The notes: generated by a model not told the origin, from the letters alone. A stretch of 46,339 nt of DNA from Pseudomonadota bacterium (GCA_027623555.1 JAQBSZ010000032.1:1-46339), one strand, 5' to 3'. Counted from the first letter of the stretch, positions 33,244-41,927 are shown. Program-made: numbers and translations.

Positions 33244-34743
33244 ATGAAAACTGACAAAAAGAAAGTAATTATTTGCGGCAGTGGAAACGCTGCGCTTTGT
33301 GCCGGTATAGCGGCACTGGAGCAAGGCGCGGACGCATTGATTCTTGAAAAGGCGAGCATTGAAGAGGCGGGCGGAAATTCCCGATACACCGCGGGGGCGA
33401 TGCGATTTGCGTATCAGTCTTGCGACGATTTGCTTCCCCTATTGCATACGCCCTTCGCCGAGCGTTTGGATCGCACTGAATTCGGCTCCTACCCGGCACA
33501 AAAGTTTGCAGATGACCTGTGTTCATTCAATGCCGGCAAACCATTGAATACTAAACAGAAAATCCTTGTCGAAGACAGCTACGACACGATTTTATGGCTC
33601 AGTAAACACAACATCGGTTTCGATCCGATTTATTCGCGGCAGTCATTTCAGAAAAACGGAAAGTACGTATTCTGGGGCGGCCTTGTACTTGAGGCGCAAG
33701 GCGAAGGAGTCGGTCTGGTCGACGCTGAGATGCAGGAATTCCTGCGGCTTGGTGGATCGGTTAAGTATGAATTCGAATGCACAAAGCTAGTAACTGACGA
33801 TATCGGGGTTTGCGGTGTGTACTGCAATACGCCGAGCGGGCTAAAAAGGCTGCTGGCGGATGCCGTAGTGCTCGCCTGCGGTGGGTTTGAGGCGAACAGC
33901 GACATGCGACGTCGCTACATGGGTGAGAAATGGAGCGATGCAATAGTCAGGGGTACCCGTCATAATACTGGGGCAGGCATCGAAATGGCGACAGCTGTAG
34001 GCGCCGACATGTGCGGACAACTCGACGCCTGTCACGCGGTGCCGATGGATCTGCATACGCCGGAGTTCGGCAACATTGACCTGCCTTTTAATGAGCGAAA
34101 ACATTATCGAAAGATCTGCTACTTCCTCGGGATAATGTTGAACGCGAAAGGTGAGCGATTTGTCGATGAAGGTGAGAATTTCAGAAATTACACTTACGCA
34201 CAGTTCGGGCGGGAAATTCTGAACCAGCCAAACGGATTTGCCTGGCAGTTGTTCGATAGCCAGGTGGATGAACTACTTTATGATGAGTATCGGTTTGAGC
34301 ACGCGAGCGCCGTTCAAGCAGAAACCATTGACGACCTGGTTTCAATGCTTGATGGCGTTGACGCTTGCAAAGCGCTAAACACGATTCATGAGTTTAATAA
34401 TGCGGCTGACTCAACCAACGCGTTTGATCCAACCGTTCTGGATGGGCGGCGTACGAACGGCCTGTGCGTCGACAAATCAAACTGGGCAAACAAACTGGAT
34501 AAACCGCCATTCAAAGCATTTCCAGTAGCATGTGGAATCACGTTTACTTACGCAGGACTGCGTGTTCACGACGATGCGTCCGTTATTGACACCGATGGAG
34601 AAAGCATTCCAGGGCTCTATGCTTGTGGCGAATTGGTTGGGGACGTATTTTCAGCGGGCTACCCTGGTGGCTCAGGGCTTACTTCAGGCGCCGTATTCGG
34701 CAGAATCGCAGGACGATCCGCGGCACAAATAAGCAGCCGGTGA
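33244..34743 (+). CDS. tcuA: FAD-dependent tricarballylate-dehydrogenase-like flavoprotein
   Basis: 499 residues, cytoplasmic (no signal peptide). It starts with an FAD Rossmann motif VIICGSGNAALCAGIAALEQ and EKASIEEAGGNSRYTAGAMR, characteristic of TcuA and the related FAD_binding_2 (fumarate reductase/succinate dehydrogenase-type) enzymes. Later come VVLACGGFEAN, FVDEGENFRNYTYAQFGREI and the C-terminal PGLYACGELVG...YPGGSGLTSGAVFGR. TcuA oxidises tricarballylate to cis-aconitate; another tri- or dicarboxylic or steroid-like substrate is possible, and the usual partner TcuB is not seen. The ATG at 33244 is used, since the longer TTG start at 33220 lies in the tandem repeats. REP-type elements flank the gene on both sides. 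Confidence 0.8.
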   Translation: MKTDKKKVIICGSGNAALCAGIAALEQGADALILEKASIEEAGGNSRYTAGAMRFAYQSCDDLLPLLHTPFAERLDRTEFGSYPAQKFADDLCSFNAGKPLNTKQKILVEDSYDTILWLSKHNIGFDPIYSRQSFQKNGKYVFWGGLVLEAQGEGVGLVDAEMQEFLRLGGSVKYEFECTKLVTDDIGVCGVYCNTPSGLKRLLADAVVLACGGFEANSDMRRRYMGEKWSDAIVRGTRHNTGAGIEMATAVGADMCGQLDACHAVPMDLHTPEFGNIDLPFNERKHYRKICYFLGIMLNAKGERFVDEGENFRNYTYAQFGREILNQPNGFAWQLFDSQVDELLYDEYRFEHASAVQAETIDDLVSMLDGVDACKALNTIHEFNNAADSTNAFDPTVLDGRRTNGLCVDKSNWANKLDKPPFKAFPVACGITFTYAGLRVHDDASVIDTDGESIPGLYACGELVGDVFSAGYPGGSGLTSGAVFGRIAGRSAAQISSR

Positions 34744-34759
34744 CCACTGTTGGGCTTGT

Positions 34760-34844
34760 AATCAAAGGGGTCAGAGTACTTTGATTTAGCAAGCATCGCA
34801 GCAGACAATATATAGAAAATCAAAGTACTCTGACCCCTTTGATT
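34760..34844. repeat. Miniature deletion derivative of the RAYT element (MITE-like, 85 bp)
   Basis: Two inverted REP hairpins (34760-34786 and 34818-34844) enclose only 31 bases. The left hairpin is followed by TAGCAA, exactly as at the left end of the RAYT element (32364-32369). The bases from 34794 to the right end match 33134-33184 (end of the transposase gene plus hairpin) with one mismatch (34809 against 33149). It is therefore the RAYT element with its middle, about 764 bases, deleted. Confidence 0.9.
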
Positions 34845-34932
34845 TTCTGGAGTGTTTATCGATGTTTTATTGCTTACTTTTGTCAAAAATACTAACGTTT
34901 CGCTGGCTCTAGACAATCTACGGTAAAACGCC

Positions 34933-35979
34933 ATGAAAATTAGATTACTACTATTTATTTCTATCCTGATAGCCCCGATTAGCTCGTCAATTGCTCAGAC
35001 GATTGACGATTATGATGTGCCACTAACAGAATGGGGCCAGCCTGACCTCCAGGGGGTTTGGAATTTTAATTCCAATACGCCAATGCAGCGACCAGAGCGC
35101 TTTGGAACACAGGAGTTTTTAACTTCAGCAGAGCTTGAGCAGGATCGTATCCAGCAGGAGGCAACGCGTATAGCGGCGGAAGCTGCAGAGGCCGAACTCG
35201 TGGTTAATCCGGAAGCCCCACCAGCAGGTGAAAGTAAAGGTGGCACAAGCTATAACCAATTCTGGTATGAGCCAGACAGTATTGGTGAAAACGTTCGCAC
35301 TTCGCTCATAATCTACCCGCCAGATGGCCGTCTGCCTGCACGAGTCAAAGGCGCTGCCGATTACCCTTTTGATAACCTGGGCCCCGACGTGCCAGGTGAC
35401 CGACCGGTGCGCGCAATTTTTGGGGGCATTGCTAAGGACGGGCCGGAAGATCGTGGTCTATCTGAGCGCTGCCTGATAGGCTTTAACGCTGGCCCTCCGT
35501 TCACCGGGGGTTACGCCAACGCCAACGTGCAGATATTCCAAAACAAGGACCACGCTGTAATCATGACGGAAATGGTCAATGACGCCCGTATCGTGTCACT
35601 GGATGGCCGTGGCGCTATCGATGATGATATTCGCTTGTGGTCCGGTGATTCCAGAGGTTATTGGGAAGGCGAAACGCTGGTAGTCGAAACCAGGAATTTT
35701 TCCGACCTGATCCCCAGCTTCAGCAATTACGGAACCGGAAAAGACAAAACCCTCACCGAACGATTCACCCGCACAAACCAGCACACCATTGAGTACCAGT
35801 GGACGCTTGAAGACCCTTCCACGTTTACAGACAAGATTGTTGCCACCATGCCAATGACAAAAATCGCTGGTAGGCTGTATGAATATGGTTGCCATGAAGG
35901 CAACTACAGTATGCTATATATCCTTCGCGCCGAACGCATGAAAGAGCGTCGAGCAACCGAAACTGAGGATGGCAACTGA
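34933..35979 (+). CDS. Secreted CHEGNY-family protein of unknown function
   Basis: 348 residues with a signal peptide ending SSSIAQ (about residue 22). Family landmarks: WGQPDLQGVWNFNSNTPMQR, VRTSLIIYPPDGRLPA, ERCLIGFNAGPPFTGGYANA, HAVIMTEMVNDARIVSLDGR, WSGDSRGYWEGETLVVETRN, ERFTRTNQHTIEYQWTLEDP and YGCHEGNYSMLYILRAER. It has an insert around residues 55-100 that is rich in Ala and Glu. It is transcribed alone, convergent with the quinohemoprotein gene. The ribosome-binding site is weak. The function is unknown. It is more distant from the 0.8 kb and 38.2 kb copies than those are from each other. Confidence 0.87.
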   Translation: MKIRLLLFISILIAPISSSIAQTIDDYDVPLTEWGQPDLQGVWNFNSNTPMQRPERFGTQEFLTSAELEQDRIQQEATRIAAEAAEAELVVNPEAPPAGESKGGTSYNQFWYEPDSIGENVRTSLIIYPPDGRLPARVKGAADYPFDNLGPDVPGDRPVRAIFGGIAKDGPEDRGLSERCLIGFNAGPPFTGGYANANVQIFQNKDHAVIMTEMVNDARIVSLDGRGAIDDDIRLWSGDSRGYWEGETLVVETRNFSDLIPSFSNYGTGKDKTLTERFTRTNQHTIEYQWTLEDPSTFTDKIVATMPMTKIAGRLYEYGCHEGNYSMLYILRAERMKERRATETEDGN

Positions 35980-36033
35980 ATAATTAATGGTGTGACTTAG
36001 AAGTTTGCTCTTCGCGTTTTTTCCAAGACTCCA

Positions 36034-38166
36034 TTAATCAGGTAACGCAAACACCCACAGGGTCGCTCCCGATCGAGGCAGATTAATGCCTGCTGCATTT
36101 CTCATGATGCGAGTATGAATGCCACCGGCATTTGTGGCCACGGCGACGTATTGTTTGCCATCGACACGATAGGTTACGGGATATGAATTCAGCGCGTTGT
36201 CCAGCCGCCTCTGCCAGAGTACTTCGCCGCTGTCCTGGTCCAGCGCTTTAAACCAGCGATCCACCGAGCCGATAAATAGAAGTCCGGTTTCCGTTGTCAA
36301 GTTGGCCGCCGCTTGCGGGCCAGTCTGCCGTTGCGTCCAAACCACTTCCCGGGTTTCCAGGTTGACCGCCTTGATGATGCCATAGCTACCATCGGTGTTA
36401 CTGTCGGGATATTTTTGCCAACGCTCACCGGTGTCATCATCCAGGCAGGTATCGGAAAGCGGAACATACAAGGTGTTGGTGGCAGGATTAAAAGCGGTGG
36501 ACTGCATATTCCTGGCACCCAGCCAGTCCGGGCAAATACCTGGAAGAGAAAATTCAGTTAACACATCATCCAATGCAGGGATCGCCGCGGAAAAAAGCGA
36601 CTTATCTCCAGTGCTGGAATCGATCTCCGCGAATACGTTCTGCATGTCCAGGTCGATGGTGAATAAATATTCCCCGGTAGCCGCATCCATCGCTTCGAAT
36701 ATCGCCAGTTTGCCACCAGTAACCACTGCCTTGCGCATCACGCCGTTAACCGGTATTTCGACTATGGTCCTTTCATAAGCCCAGTCATGATCCAGTTGGT
36801 CGTTGCGGGCGTGTTGATAGTGCCAGACCAGTTCTCCGGTATCCGCATCCAGGGCTACGGTGCTATTGGTATACAGCGCATCATTGTTCTTGCCGCGTTC
36901 TCCAGGACCTTGCCGCAGGCGTTCTGTATCGTAAGTAGGCGCGGGGCCGAAATACACCAGGTTCAGTTCGGCATCGAAGCTGCCGGGAATCCAGACTGAT
37001 CCACCGGTACGCTCATCCAGAGGTAATCCATTCCAGGTGTCGCCGCCGGGCTGATCCGGCCTGGCGATAGTATAGAAGCGCCATACTTCCTCACCGGTTT
37101 CCATGTCCACGGCAAGGATAAAGTTCCCTCCTTCCACAGCCTCGTAACCGGTTAGACCAATAATGGCTTTGCCGTTTGCGATTAGCGGTGCGCTTTTAAA
37201 TATGTGTCCATCTTCATCGCCAATATCGACATCATGATCCCAGGCTACTTGCCCGGTTTTCATATCGAGGGCAATCAGATGCATATCCGAGGTCGGAATA
37301 ATTATCTTGTCTGCGTAAATCGCGGCGCCTTTCTTGGAGTCATGAGAAGTGCCCGCATCCAGTGCCCGCTGATATCCCCATAACAGATCACCTGTGGTCG
37401 CATCGAATGCCTGAAGCACATCACCAAAGCTGTAGGCAAACAGAACGCCATCGTGTACCAGTGGCACCATCATGTTGGCACCCTCGGGTAACGACCAGCT
37501 CCAGGTATACTGCAAGTCATTGACGTTGTCTTTGGTGATCTGATCGAGGGGACTGTGGCCAATGCTGTCTCGGGTACGTCGCCAGTTTAACCAGTCGTCG
37601 GCCGGCGGATTCAGTAGCATGGCATCGGTAACCGGGCTGAGGTTCTGCAATCGGGGCGAATTAACCAGCGGGCCATCGGTAAAGTAAATTACTGGCGCGA
37701 CTGCCGCGACAGCTTGTTCTGACATTAGCTCGACCGGAATCACCAGGGTGCTCAAAGCATCTATGCTCGAAGGTAGCGGATTATCACCCGCGCCGATTCC
37801 ATTTCGTTGTAACAGGTATGCCAGAATTTCCGAGTAGACGGTTTGACCCAGGCTATTTTCTGCCGTGGGGGGCATGCGCTGCACATCGAGAGCCAGTTGA
37901 TCTGCCGTGGTGTCACCCCAGCGTTCGACAAAGATACTGCCACTAAGACTCGGCACCGGGCTGGATCCTTCCAACTCGAAACCATGACAAGACGCGCAAT
38001 TTGTATCGTAGCCAGTCTTACCCGCGATCGCCTGGGCTTCGGTAAAACTTACCACAGCTTGTTGATCGTCGGCGGCATGGAGCAATGTGTAACTAAGACT
38101 CAAGGCAACAAACAGGGCACACGTTCCAACGGTCGTTATTGATTTGTTTACATTGTTTTGTTTCAT
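36034..38166 (-). CDS. PQQ quinohemoprotein dehydrogenase with N-terminal cytochrome c domain
   Basis: 710 residues with a signal peptide (to about residue 31, LLHAADD). An N-terminal class I cytochrome domain (about 40-120) has CASCHGFELEG (CxxCH 57-61) and RMPPTAENS, whose Met is the likely second axial ligand. The PQQ propeller follows from about residue 190: WLNWRRTRDSIGHSPLDQI, AFDATTGDLLWGY, AVDMETGEEVWRFYTIARPD, STVALDADTGELVWHYQHAR and AVNLETREVVWTQRQ. The active-site region reads NDQLDHDWAYE. Known quinohemoprotein alcohol dehydrogenases carry the heme domain at the C terminus, so this order is unusual. AGGGATT precedes the ATG. The substrate is unknown. Confidence 0.9.
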   Translation of the reverse strand: MKQNNVNKSITTVGTCALFVALSLSYTLLHAADDQQAVVSFTEAQAIAGKTGYDTNCASCHGFELEGSSPVPSLSGSIFVERWGDTTADQLALDVQRMPPTAENSLGQTVYSEILAYLLQRNGIGAGDNPLPSSIDALSTLVIPVELMSEQAVAAVAPVIYFTDGPLVNSPRLQNLSPVTDAMLLNPPADDWLNWRRTRDSIGHSPLDQITKDNVNDLQYTWSWSLPEGANMMVPLVHDGVLFAYSFGDVLQAFDATTGDLLWGYQRALDAGTSHDSKKGAAIYADKIIIPTSDMHLIALDMKTGQVAWDHDVDIGDEDGHIFKSAPLIANGKAIIGLTGYEAVEGGNFILAVDMETGEEVWRFYTIARPDQPGGDTWNGLPLDERTGGSVWIPGSFDAELNLVYFGPAPTYDTERLRQGPGERGKNNDALYTNSTVALDADTGELVWHYQHARNDQLDHDWAYERTIVEIPVNGVMRKAVVTGGKLAIFEAMDAATGEYLFTIDLDMQNVFAEIDSSTGDKSLFSAAIPALDDVLTEFSLPGICPDWLGARNMQSTAFNPATNTLYVPLSDTCLDDDTGERWQKYPDSNTDGSYGIIKAVNLETREVVWTQRQTGPQAAANLTTETGLLFIGSVDRWFKALDQDSGEVLWQRRLDNALNSYPVTYRVDGKQYVAVATNAGGIHTRIMRNAAGINLPRSGATLWVFALPD

Positions 38167-38242
38167 AGTAATCCCTATCTCTCACCGATTTTGCCCAGGT
38201 TCAAGACGATTCCTGCTGCCAGGTTGCATCGGTAAGCCCGCC

Positions 38243-39307
38243 TCAATTTGATTTTTGCGCCGCCGCTGCTTCCGCTGCTAATTGTTCTTCGAGGCGCGCG
38301 CCAACCAGGGTGTTAGCCAGACCGTAGTTGCCTTCATGGCAGGCGTGTTCGAAGATCGGGCCGATGGTCTTTTTCATCGGAAGTTCGGCGGACCAGGGGC
38401 GGGTCCACATTGTTCTATCATCAACGGTGAATTCATAATCAATGGTTTCATCATCGATCCGGGTAAACCGTTCGGTCACACGCATGTTCTCTGTGGATCC
38501 GAGGTAAGTCGGCGCTATTATGTCGGGCCGAAATGTTATGACCGGAGGTAACACCAGCCAAGGAAAGGGCTTCTTGTCGTTGAAGTTCGCGGTTTCAACC
38601 ACCAGGGTATCGCCCTCCCAATGACCGCGTGAAGTGCCCATCCACTGACGAATCTTGTCATCAGCTTGCTCGCGACCGTCCAGTGGAATGATGCGAGCAT
38701 CATGGATCATTTCAGTCAGGATCATGACGTAATCCCGACTCTGCACGATCTGATAGTTGCTGTTATAGCCCGCGTCCATCATCGGAGGGCCGGATCCCGA
38801 CATGACGATGCAACGGTCGTCCAGTTGATTATTCTCGGCTGAGTCGAATCGACCACCTCTCAAGCGGGCTTCCTCTTCACGCTGCGCGATGATGCGTTGG
38901 CCTTCGGCTGTTATGGGAGGGATTCTTCCGTCCGGGGGGTCGAAGATGAGTGAGGTTCGCAGGCCAGTCGCAAGCGTGGACTGACTCCGGTTGAGTCCGA
39001 ATTGACTGTTGTCATAGTGCACGTCTGCCGTGGTACCCGCAACGGTCGGTGCACTTTCATGCTCCGCTGCGCGTGCTTCAATGGCCGCGACTTCTTCAAT
39101 CGTGTAAAACTCGCCGACTACGCCATCGGGTCGTTGCAACGGCGTGCGGGTCGCATTGGTCCAAAACCCCTCGAAATCCGGTTGCCCGTCAGCTGTGCGC
39201 GGCGCTTGGTAGTCGGTCGACTGAGCAGTGGCAGATGACACCTCAAATAACAAACCGACCGCGATGGCGGTAGTCACAAAGATCCATCTTCCAAACCGGT
39301 CTCTCAT
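38243..39307 (-). CDS. Secreted CHEGNY-family protein of unknown function
   Basis: 354 residues from the ATG at 39307, which has AGGAGAG upstream and starts the signal peptide (MRDRFGRWIFVTTAIAVGLL..., ending TAQ); the in-frame start at 39361 is less likely. Landmarks: TADGQPDFEGFWTNATRTPL, RTSLIFDPPDGRIPP, DDRCIVMSGSGPPMMDAGYN, YVMILTEMIHDARIIPLDGR, WMGTSRGHWEGDTLVVETAN, ERFTRIDDETIDYEFTVDD and HACHEGNYGLANTLVGARLE. It is a near-duplicate of the truncated gene at 1-815, though the DUF6152 partner seen there is absent. Compared with that copy it has a short insertion around WLVLPPVITFRP. The function is unknown. Confidence 0.88.
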   Translation of the reverse strand: MRDRFGRWIFVTTAIAVGLLFEVSSATAQSTDYQAPRTADGQPDFEGFWTNATRTPLQRPDGVVGEFYTIEEVAAIEARAAEHESAPTVAGTTADVHYDNSQFGLNRSQSTLATGLRTSLIFDPPDGRIPPITAEGQRIIAQREEEARLRGGRFDSAENNQLDDRCIVMSGSGPPMMDAGYNSNYQIVQSRDYVMILTEMIHDARIIPLDGREQADDKIRQWMGTSRGHWEGDTLVVETANFNDKKPFPWLVLPPVITFRPDIIAPTYLGSTENMRVTERFTRIDDETIDYEFTVDDRTMWTRPWSAELPMKKTIGPIFEHACHEGNYGLANTLVGARLEEQLAAEAAAAQKSN

Positions 39308-39415
39308 TCGCGTAATCTCTCCTGCAAAGGTTGGGTGTAGTTGTGAAAATAATTTCTGCAATCACGCGCGGTGTCAACGCATCAGGTGCAGGTGTGTTTA
39401 GAAGAACAAAAAAGC

Positions 39416-40357
39416 TTAATGTACGTTTACTGTGACGAATTGATAAGTGGATGTGCCACCGTCAAAGGCGCGAACTTGCAGTTGGTATTCGCCCGGCTCG
39501 GTGAAGGTAATTTCGGTAGTGGCGTTGCCATTAGTCACTTCGGAAAACATCGGCTCAGTGGTAATGTTTGCCGGCCCACGCCAAACGATATAGGAAACTG
39601 TAAGCTTGTCCCCCGGGGCCAGGGGTCTTACTTTCCAGCCCCTCAAATCGGTCTGCAGATGCGGAACATTGGTAGGAATTGGCATTGCGCCTTCTGGTCT
39701 TGTCAGAAGCGCTGTAGTGTTCCATTCGTTAGGAGTGCTTTCCGGCTGTGTCTCAGGTTCCGGTAGGCCATCGTCTGTCACAGAGGCCGTCATTGTCAGT
39801 TTGGCAGGCAAGCTGACCGAAGTCGCGCTTGTTACGCTTAATTCGGGCGGCTCGTTTACCCGCAATGGGCCGCCGTCGAACCTCATCTCATTTGGATCCA
39901 CCCCATATTCAATTCCCGTTCCCGTAATTTCCCACTCTGACTGCAACCAACCGAAGGCTTCCAGGGTCTGCCCCTCAGTGGTCAGTCGCCAGACAATTTC
40001 TCGATTACCGAAATCCGCTGGCACGGTCACCGTAAAAATATCCCGATTGTTGCGGGTGTGAAAATAGGTAGGCTGGTTCTGGATGTTGTCCAGCCCGGCC
40101 ATATCGATTACGTTATCGGCACCGAAAGGGACATGCAACTCTGCCGAATAGTTCCGGTTCAAGTAGCCGAAATGCATATCGAAAGTACCGTCTTCATTTT
40201 TTGACCAGCCCTGAAAAATGGGCTGGATAGTCTGGCCCGTATCGTATTGAAGCTGATAAGCCAGGTGATCCCGTTGCGCCATCACCACCTGCAAGGGACT
40301 GATGAGGACTACCAGGGCAAACAATCCAAATAAACCATTAATCGTGCGCGTTAACAT
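39416..40357 (-). CDS. Secreted beta-rich protein paired with heme/copper protein (copy C partner)
   Basis: 313 residues with a signal peptide ending PLQVVMAQ (about residue 28). It shares the layout of 23447-24391: IFQGWSKNEDGTFDMHFGYL followed by NRN, PTYFHTRNNRDIFTVTVP, VWRLTTEGQTLEAFG, then a conserved bridging segment RVNEPPELSVT and a C-terminal Ig-like TFTEPGEYQLQVRAFDGG. No catalytic motif is seen. It starts 236 bases after the stop of the heme-c/PHM-like gene (copy C) on the same strand, in the same order as the pair at 23.4-25.8 kb, so it is a likely functional partner. GGAGAG lies upstream of the ATG. Confidence 0.82.
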   Translation of the reverse strand: MLTRTINGLFGLFALVVLISPLQVVMAQRDHLAYQLQYDTGQTIQPIFQGWSKNEDGTFDMHFGYLNRNYSAELHVPFGADNVIDMAGLDNIQNQPTYFHTRNNRDIFTVTVPADFGNREIVWRLTTEGQTLEAFGWLQSEWEITGTGIEYGVDPNEMRFDGGPLRVNEPPELSVTSATSVSLPAKLTMTASVTDDGLPEPETQPESTPNEWNTTALLTRPEGAMPIPTNVPHLQTDLRGWKVRPLAPGDKLTVSYIVWRGPANITTEPMFSEVTNGNATTEITFTEPGEYQLQVRAFDGGTSTYQFVTVNVH

Positions 40358-40592
40358 GACATTCTCTCCGGCATTAGAACAAGGCCCTTAGGGTGCTTTT
40401 TTTCCGCTTACAAGGTACCCAGATCCTATTGTTCTATTTATTTCTTTTGTACTGATTAACTTTTTCTTGTGTTGATCTAATTCTAGATTCATAAAATAGC
40501 CCTGAGCCAGCCTACGGCAAACGATCACCCTGCTTGGCAGACGGCAGAACAACTGAACACCAATGGCCCGCTATCCTATATCGCCTGATCGG

Positions 40593-41927
40593 TCAATCAT
40601 TCGATGAGGCAAGTCCTGGATTGAGCGCATTGCGGCGTTCCAGCTCGGCAAGGTACTGTTCATCGGTCATCGAGTACCACCCTATCCAGGAGAAAGCCAT
40701 TTCATCTATAGTGCGGCGGCCGTCCCCGGTCCAGTTCCTGGCATCGTGGTTACCCGGGTTGTTGTCGGTATTGTCCATATAACTGATGATATGCCCAACG
40801 GTGCCTTTTGGAACCAGCGGTGCCACATCGTCAGCGTAGTTGTAGATAGTGTGCCAGTTGTAATCCCAGTTAGCGCAGCTGATGAGTTCTGTCTTGGCAG
40901 TGCCTCCTGCAGACGGATAAATCAGCTCCAGGCACTGGTATGCCCCCAGAGCATGCATGTGTGGTTGAAATGCGGTAATGGTGGCGTTGGTTTGGAAGTA
41001 CACATAACCATCGTTGCGAACAACCTCACCACCGGGAATATCGAGCAGAGTTCCACTGTAGCCAAGCATCTTGGACCAGCGCCGATATTCCGGTACAACA
41101 TCCTCAGGGTAGAATACGATACCCAGTTGGATTTTAGCGTTAGTCTCCACGCCTACAGGGTGCACGTGGTAGGACAGGCGTATTTCGCTGTCATGTTCGA
41201 GCAGAACGCCCGAGTTACCCGGGTAGATTTCTGCGCTTTTACCCGAGGCATACTCGACCAGGAACTGGTCGTTCTGTGGTTGGGTTCTGTCTTTGGTAGC
41301 GTAGGACAGGGCATGGTGCACCACTCGACGCGAGGCATCGTCCACTGTTCGGGTTTGAATGGCTTTAATGTAACGGCCGTTCTGCATTTTGCCGATCAGC
41401 TCCCTAGAATAAAGTTCGCCCCATTGGTCCGGTCCGCTCTCAGGTACTGTGTATTCCCAGTTAACGACCACATCCGGCTCGCCGATGCTCCATGCGGTCA
41501 CGTCGGCGAATTCCATTGGCGCCGGCATGTCGGCGGTATTACCCTCCGGTGCGCCGGCGTTGACCCATGCAGAAATCATCGCGATTTCTTCATCACTCAG
41601 CGAGCGGTCGTTTTTAAACTTCTGCAGGCCAATGGTGCGATCGATATGCCAAGGTGGCATTTCCCGGTTAACAACTTTGTATTGAATCAGCGGTGCCCAA
41701 GGCCTGACTTCAGCATAATTCATCAAAGACATGGGACCGATACCCGAGTCACGATGGCAGTCCTGGCAGTTTTCTTGCAGTATGGGCAAGATATCCCGGG
41801 CAAAGGTAATATTCTGATCAGCGCTCTGGGCTGTTGTCAGTGTTGATGGCAGTAAAATCATCATTCCCAGCACTGCCCAGGAAATAACCCTCCGCACTTT
41901 CATTTTACGACTTGTAATACCTGCCAT
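40593..41927 (-). CDS. Secreted c-heme protein fused to PHM-like copper monooxygenase domain (copy C)
   Basis: 444 residues from the ATG at 41927 (AGGAG seven bases upstream; the longer start at 41969 is less likely). After the signal peptide (ending TTAQ) comes the heme motif CQDCHRDSGIGPMSL (54-58), then REMPPWHIDRTIG. Candidate copper ligands: HH at 204-205 (VVHHALSY), His254/His256 (YHVHPVG), H323 and H325 in QPHMHALG, and Met410 in TIDEM. The final region PLVPKGTVGHIISYMDNTDN is typical of PHM/DBM-fold enzymes, and this copy is the closest of the three to classical motifs. It heads a two-gene unit with the secreted partner. Confidence 0.82.
   Translation of the reverse strand: MAGITSRKMKVRRVISWAVLGMMILLPSTLTTAQSADQNITFARDILPILQENCQDCHRDSGIGPMSLMNYAEVRPWAPLIQYKVVNREMPPWHIDRTIGLQKFKNDRSLSDEEIAMISAWVNAGAPEGNTADMPAPMEFADVTAWSIGEPDVVVNWEYTVPESGPDQWGELYSRELIGKMQNGRYIKAIQTRTVDDASRRVVHHALSYATKDRTQPQNDQFLVEYASGKSAEIYPGNSGVLLEHDSEIRLSYHVHPVGVETNAKIQLGIVFYPEDVVPEYRRWSKMLGYSGTLLDIPGGEVVRNDGYVYFQTNATITAFQPHMHALGAYQCLELIYPSAGGTAKTELISCANWDYNWHTIYNYADDVAPLVPKGTVGHIISYMDNTDNNPGNHDARNWTGDGRRTIDEMAFSWIGWYSMTDEQYLAELERRNALNPGLASSND

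Noticed and set aside
32337..34844. A composite transposon carrying the TcuA-like gene
   Set aside because: The right-hand copy is only an 85-bp miniature and no target duplication is visible. Flanking by REP-type units alone does not show joint movement, so it is kept only as a low-interest finding.
35980..36033. Inverted repeat ATTAATGG / CCATTAAT as a terminator between convergent genes
   Set aside because: An 8-bp AT-rich stem with a loop of about 40 bases and no proper T-run is too weak.
40746..41846. 366-codon plus-strand open frame opposite heme/copper copy C
   Set aside because: Mirror frame of a gene with clear heme and copper motifs; no protein-like features of its own.
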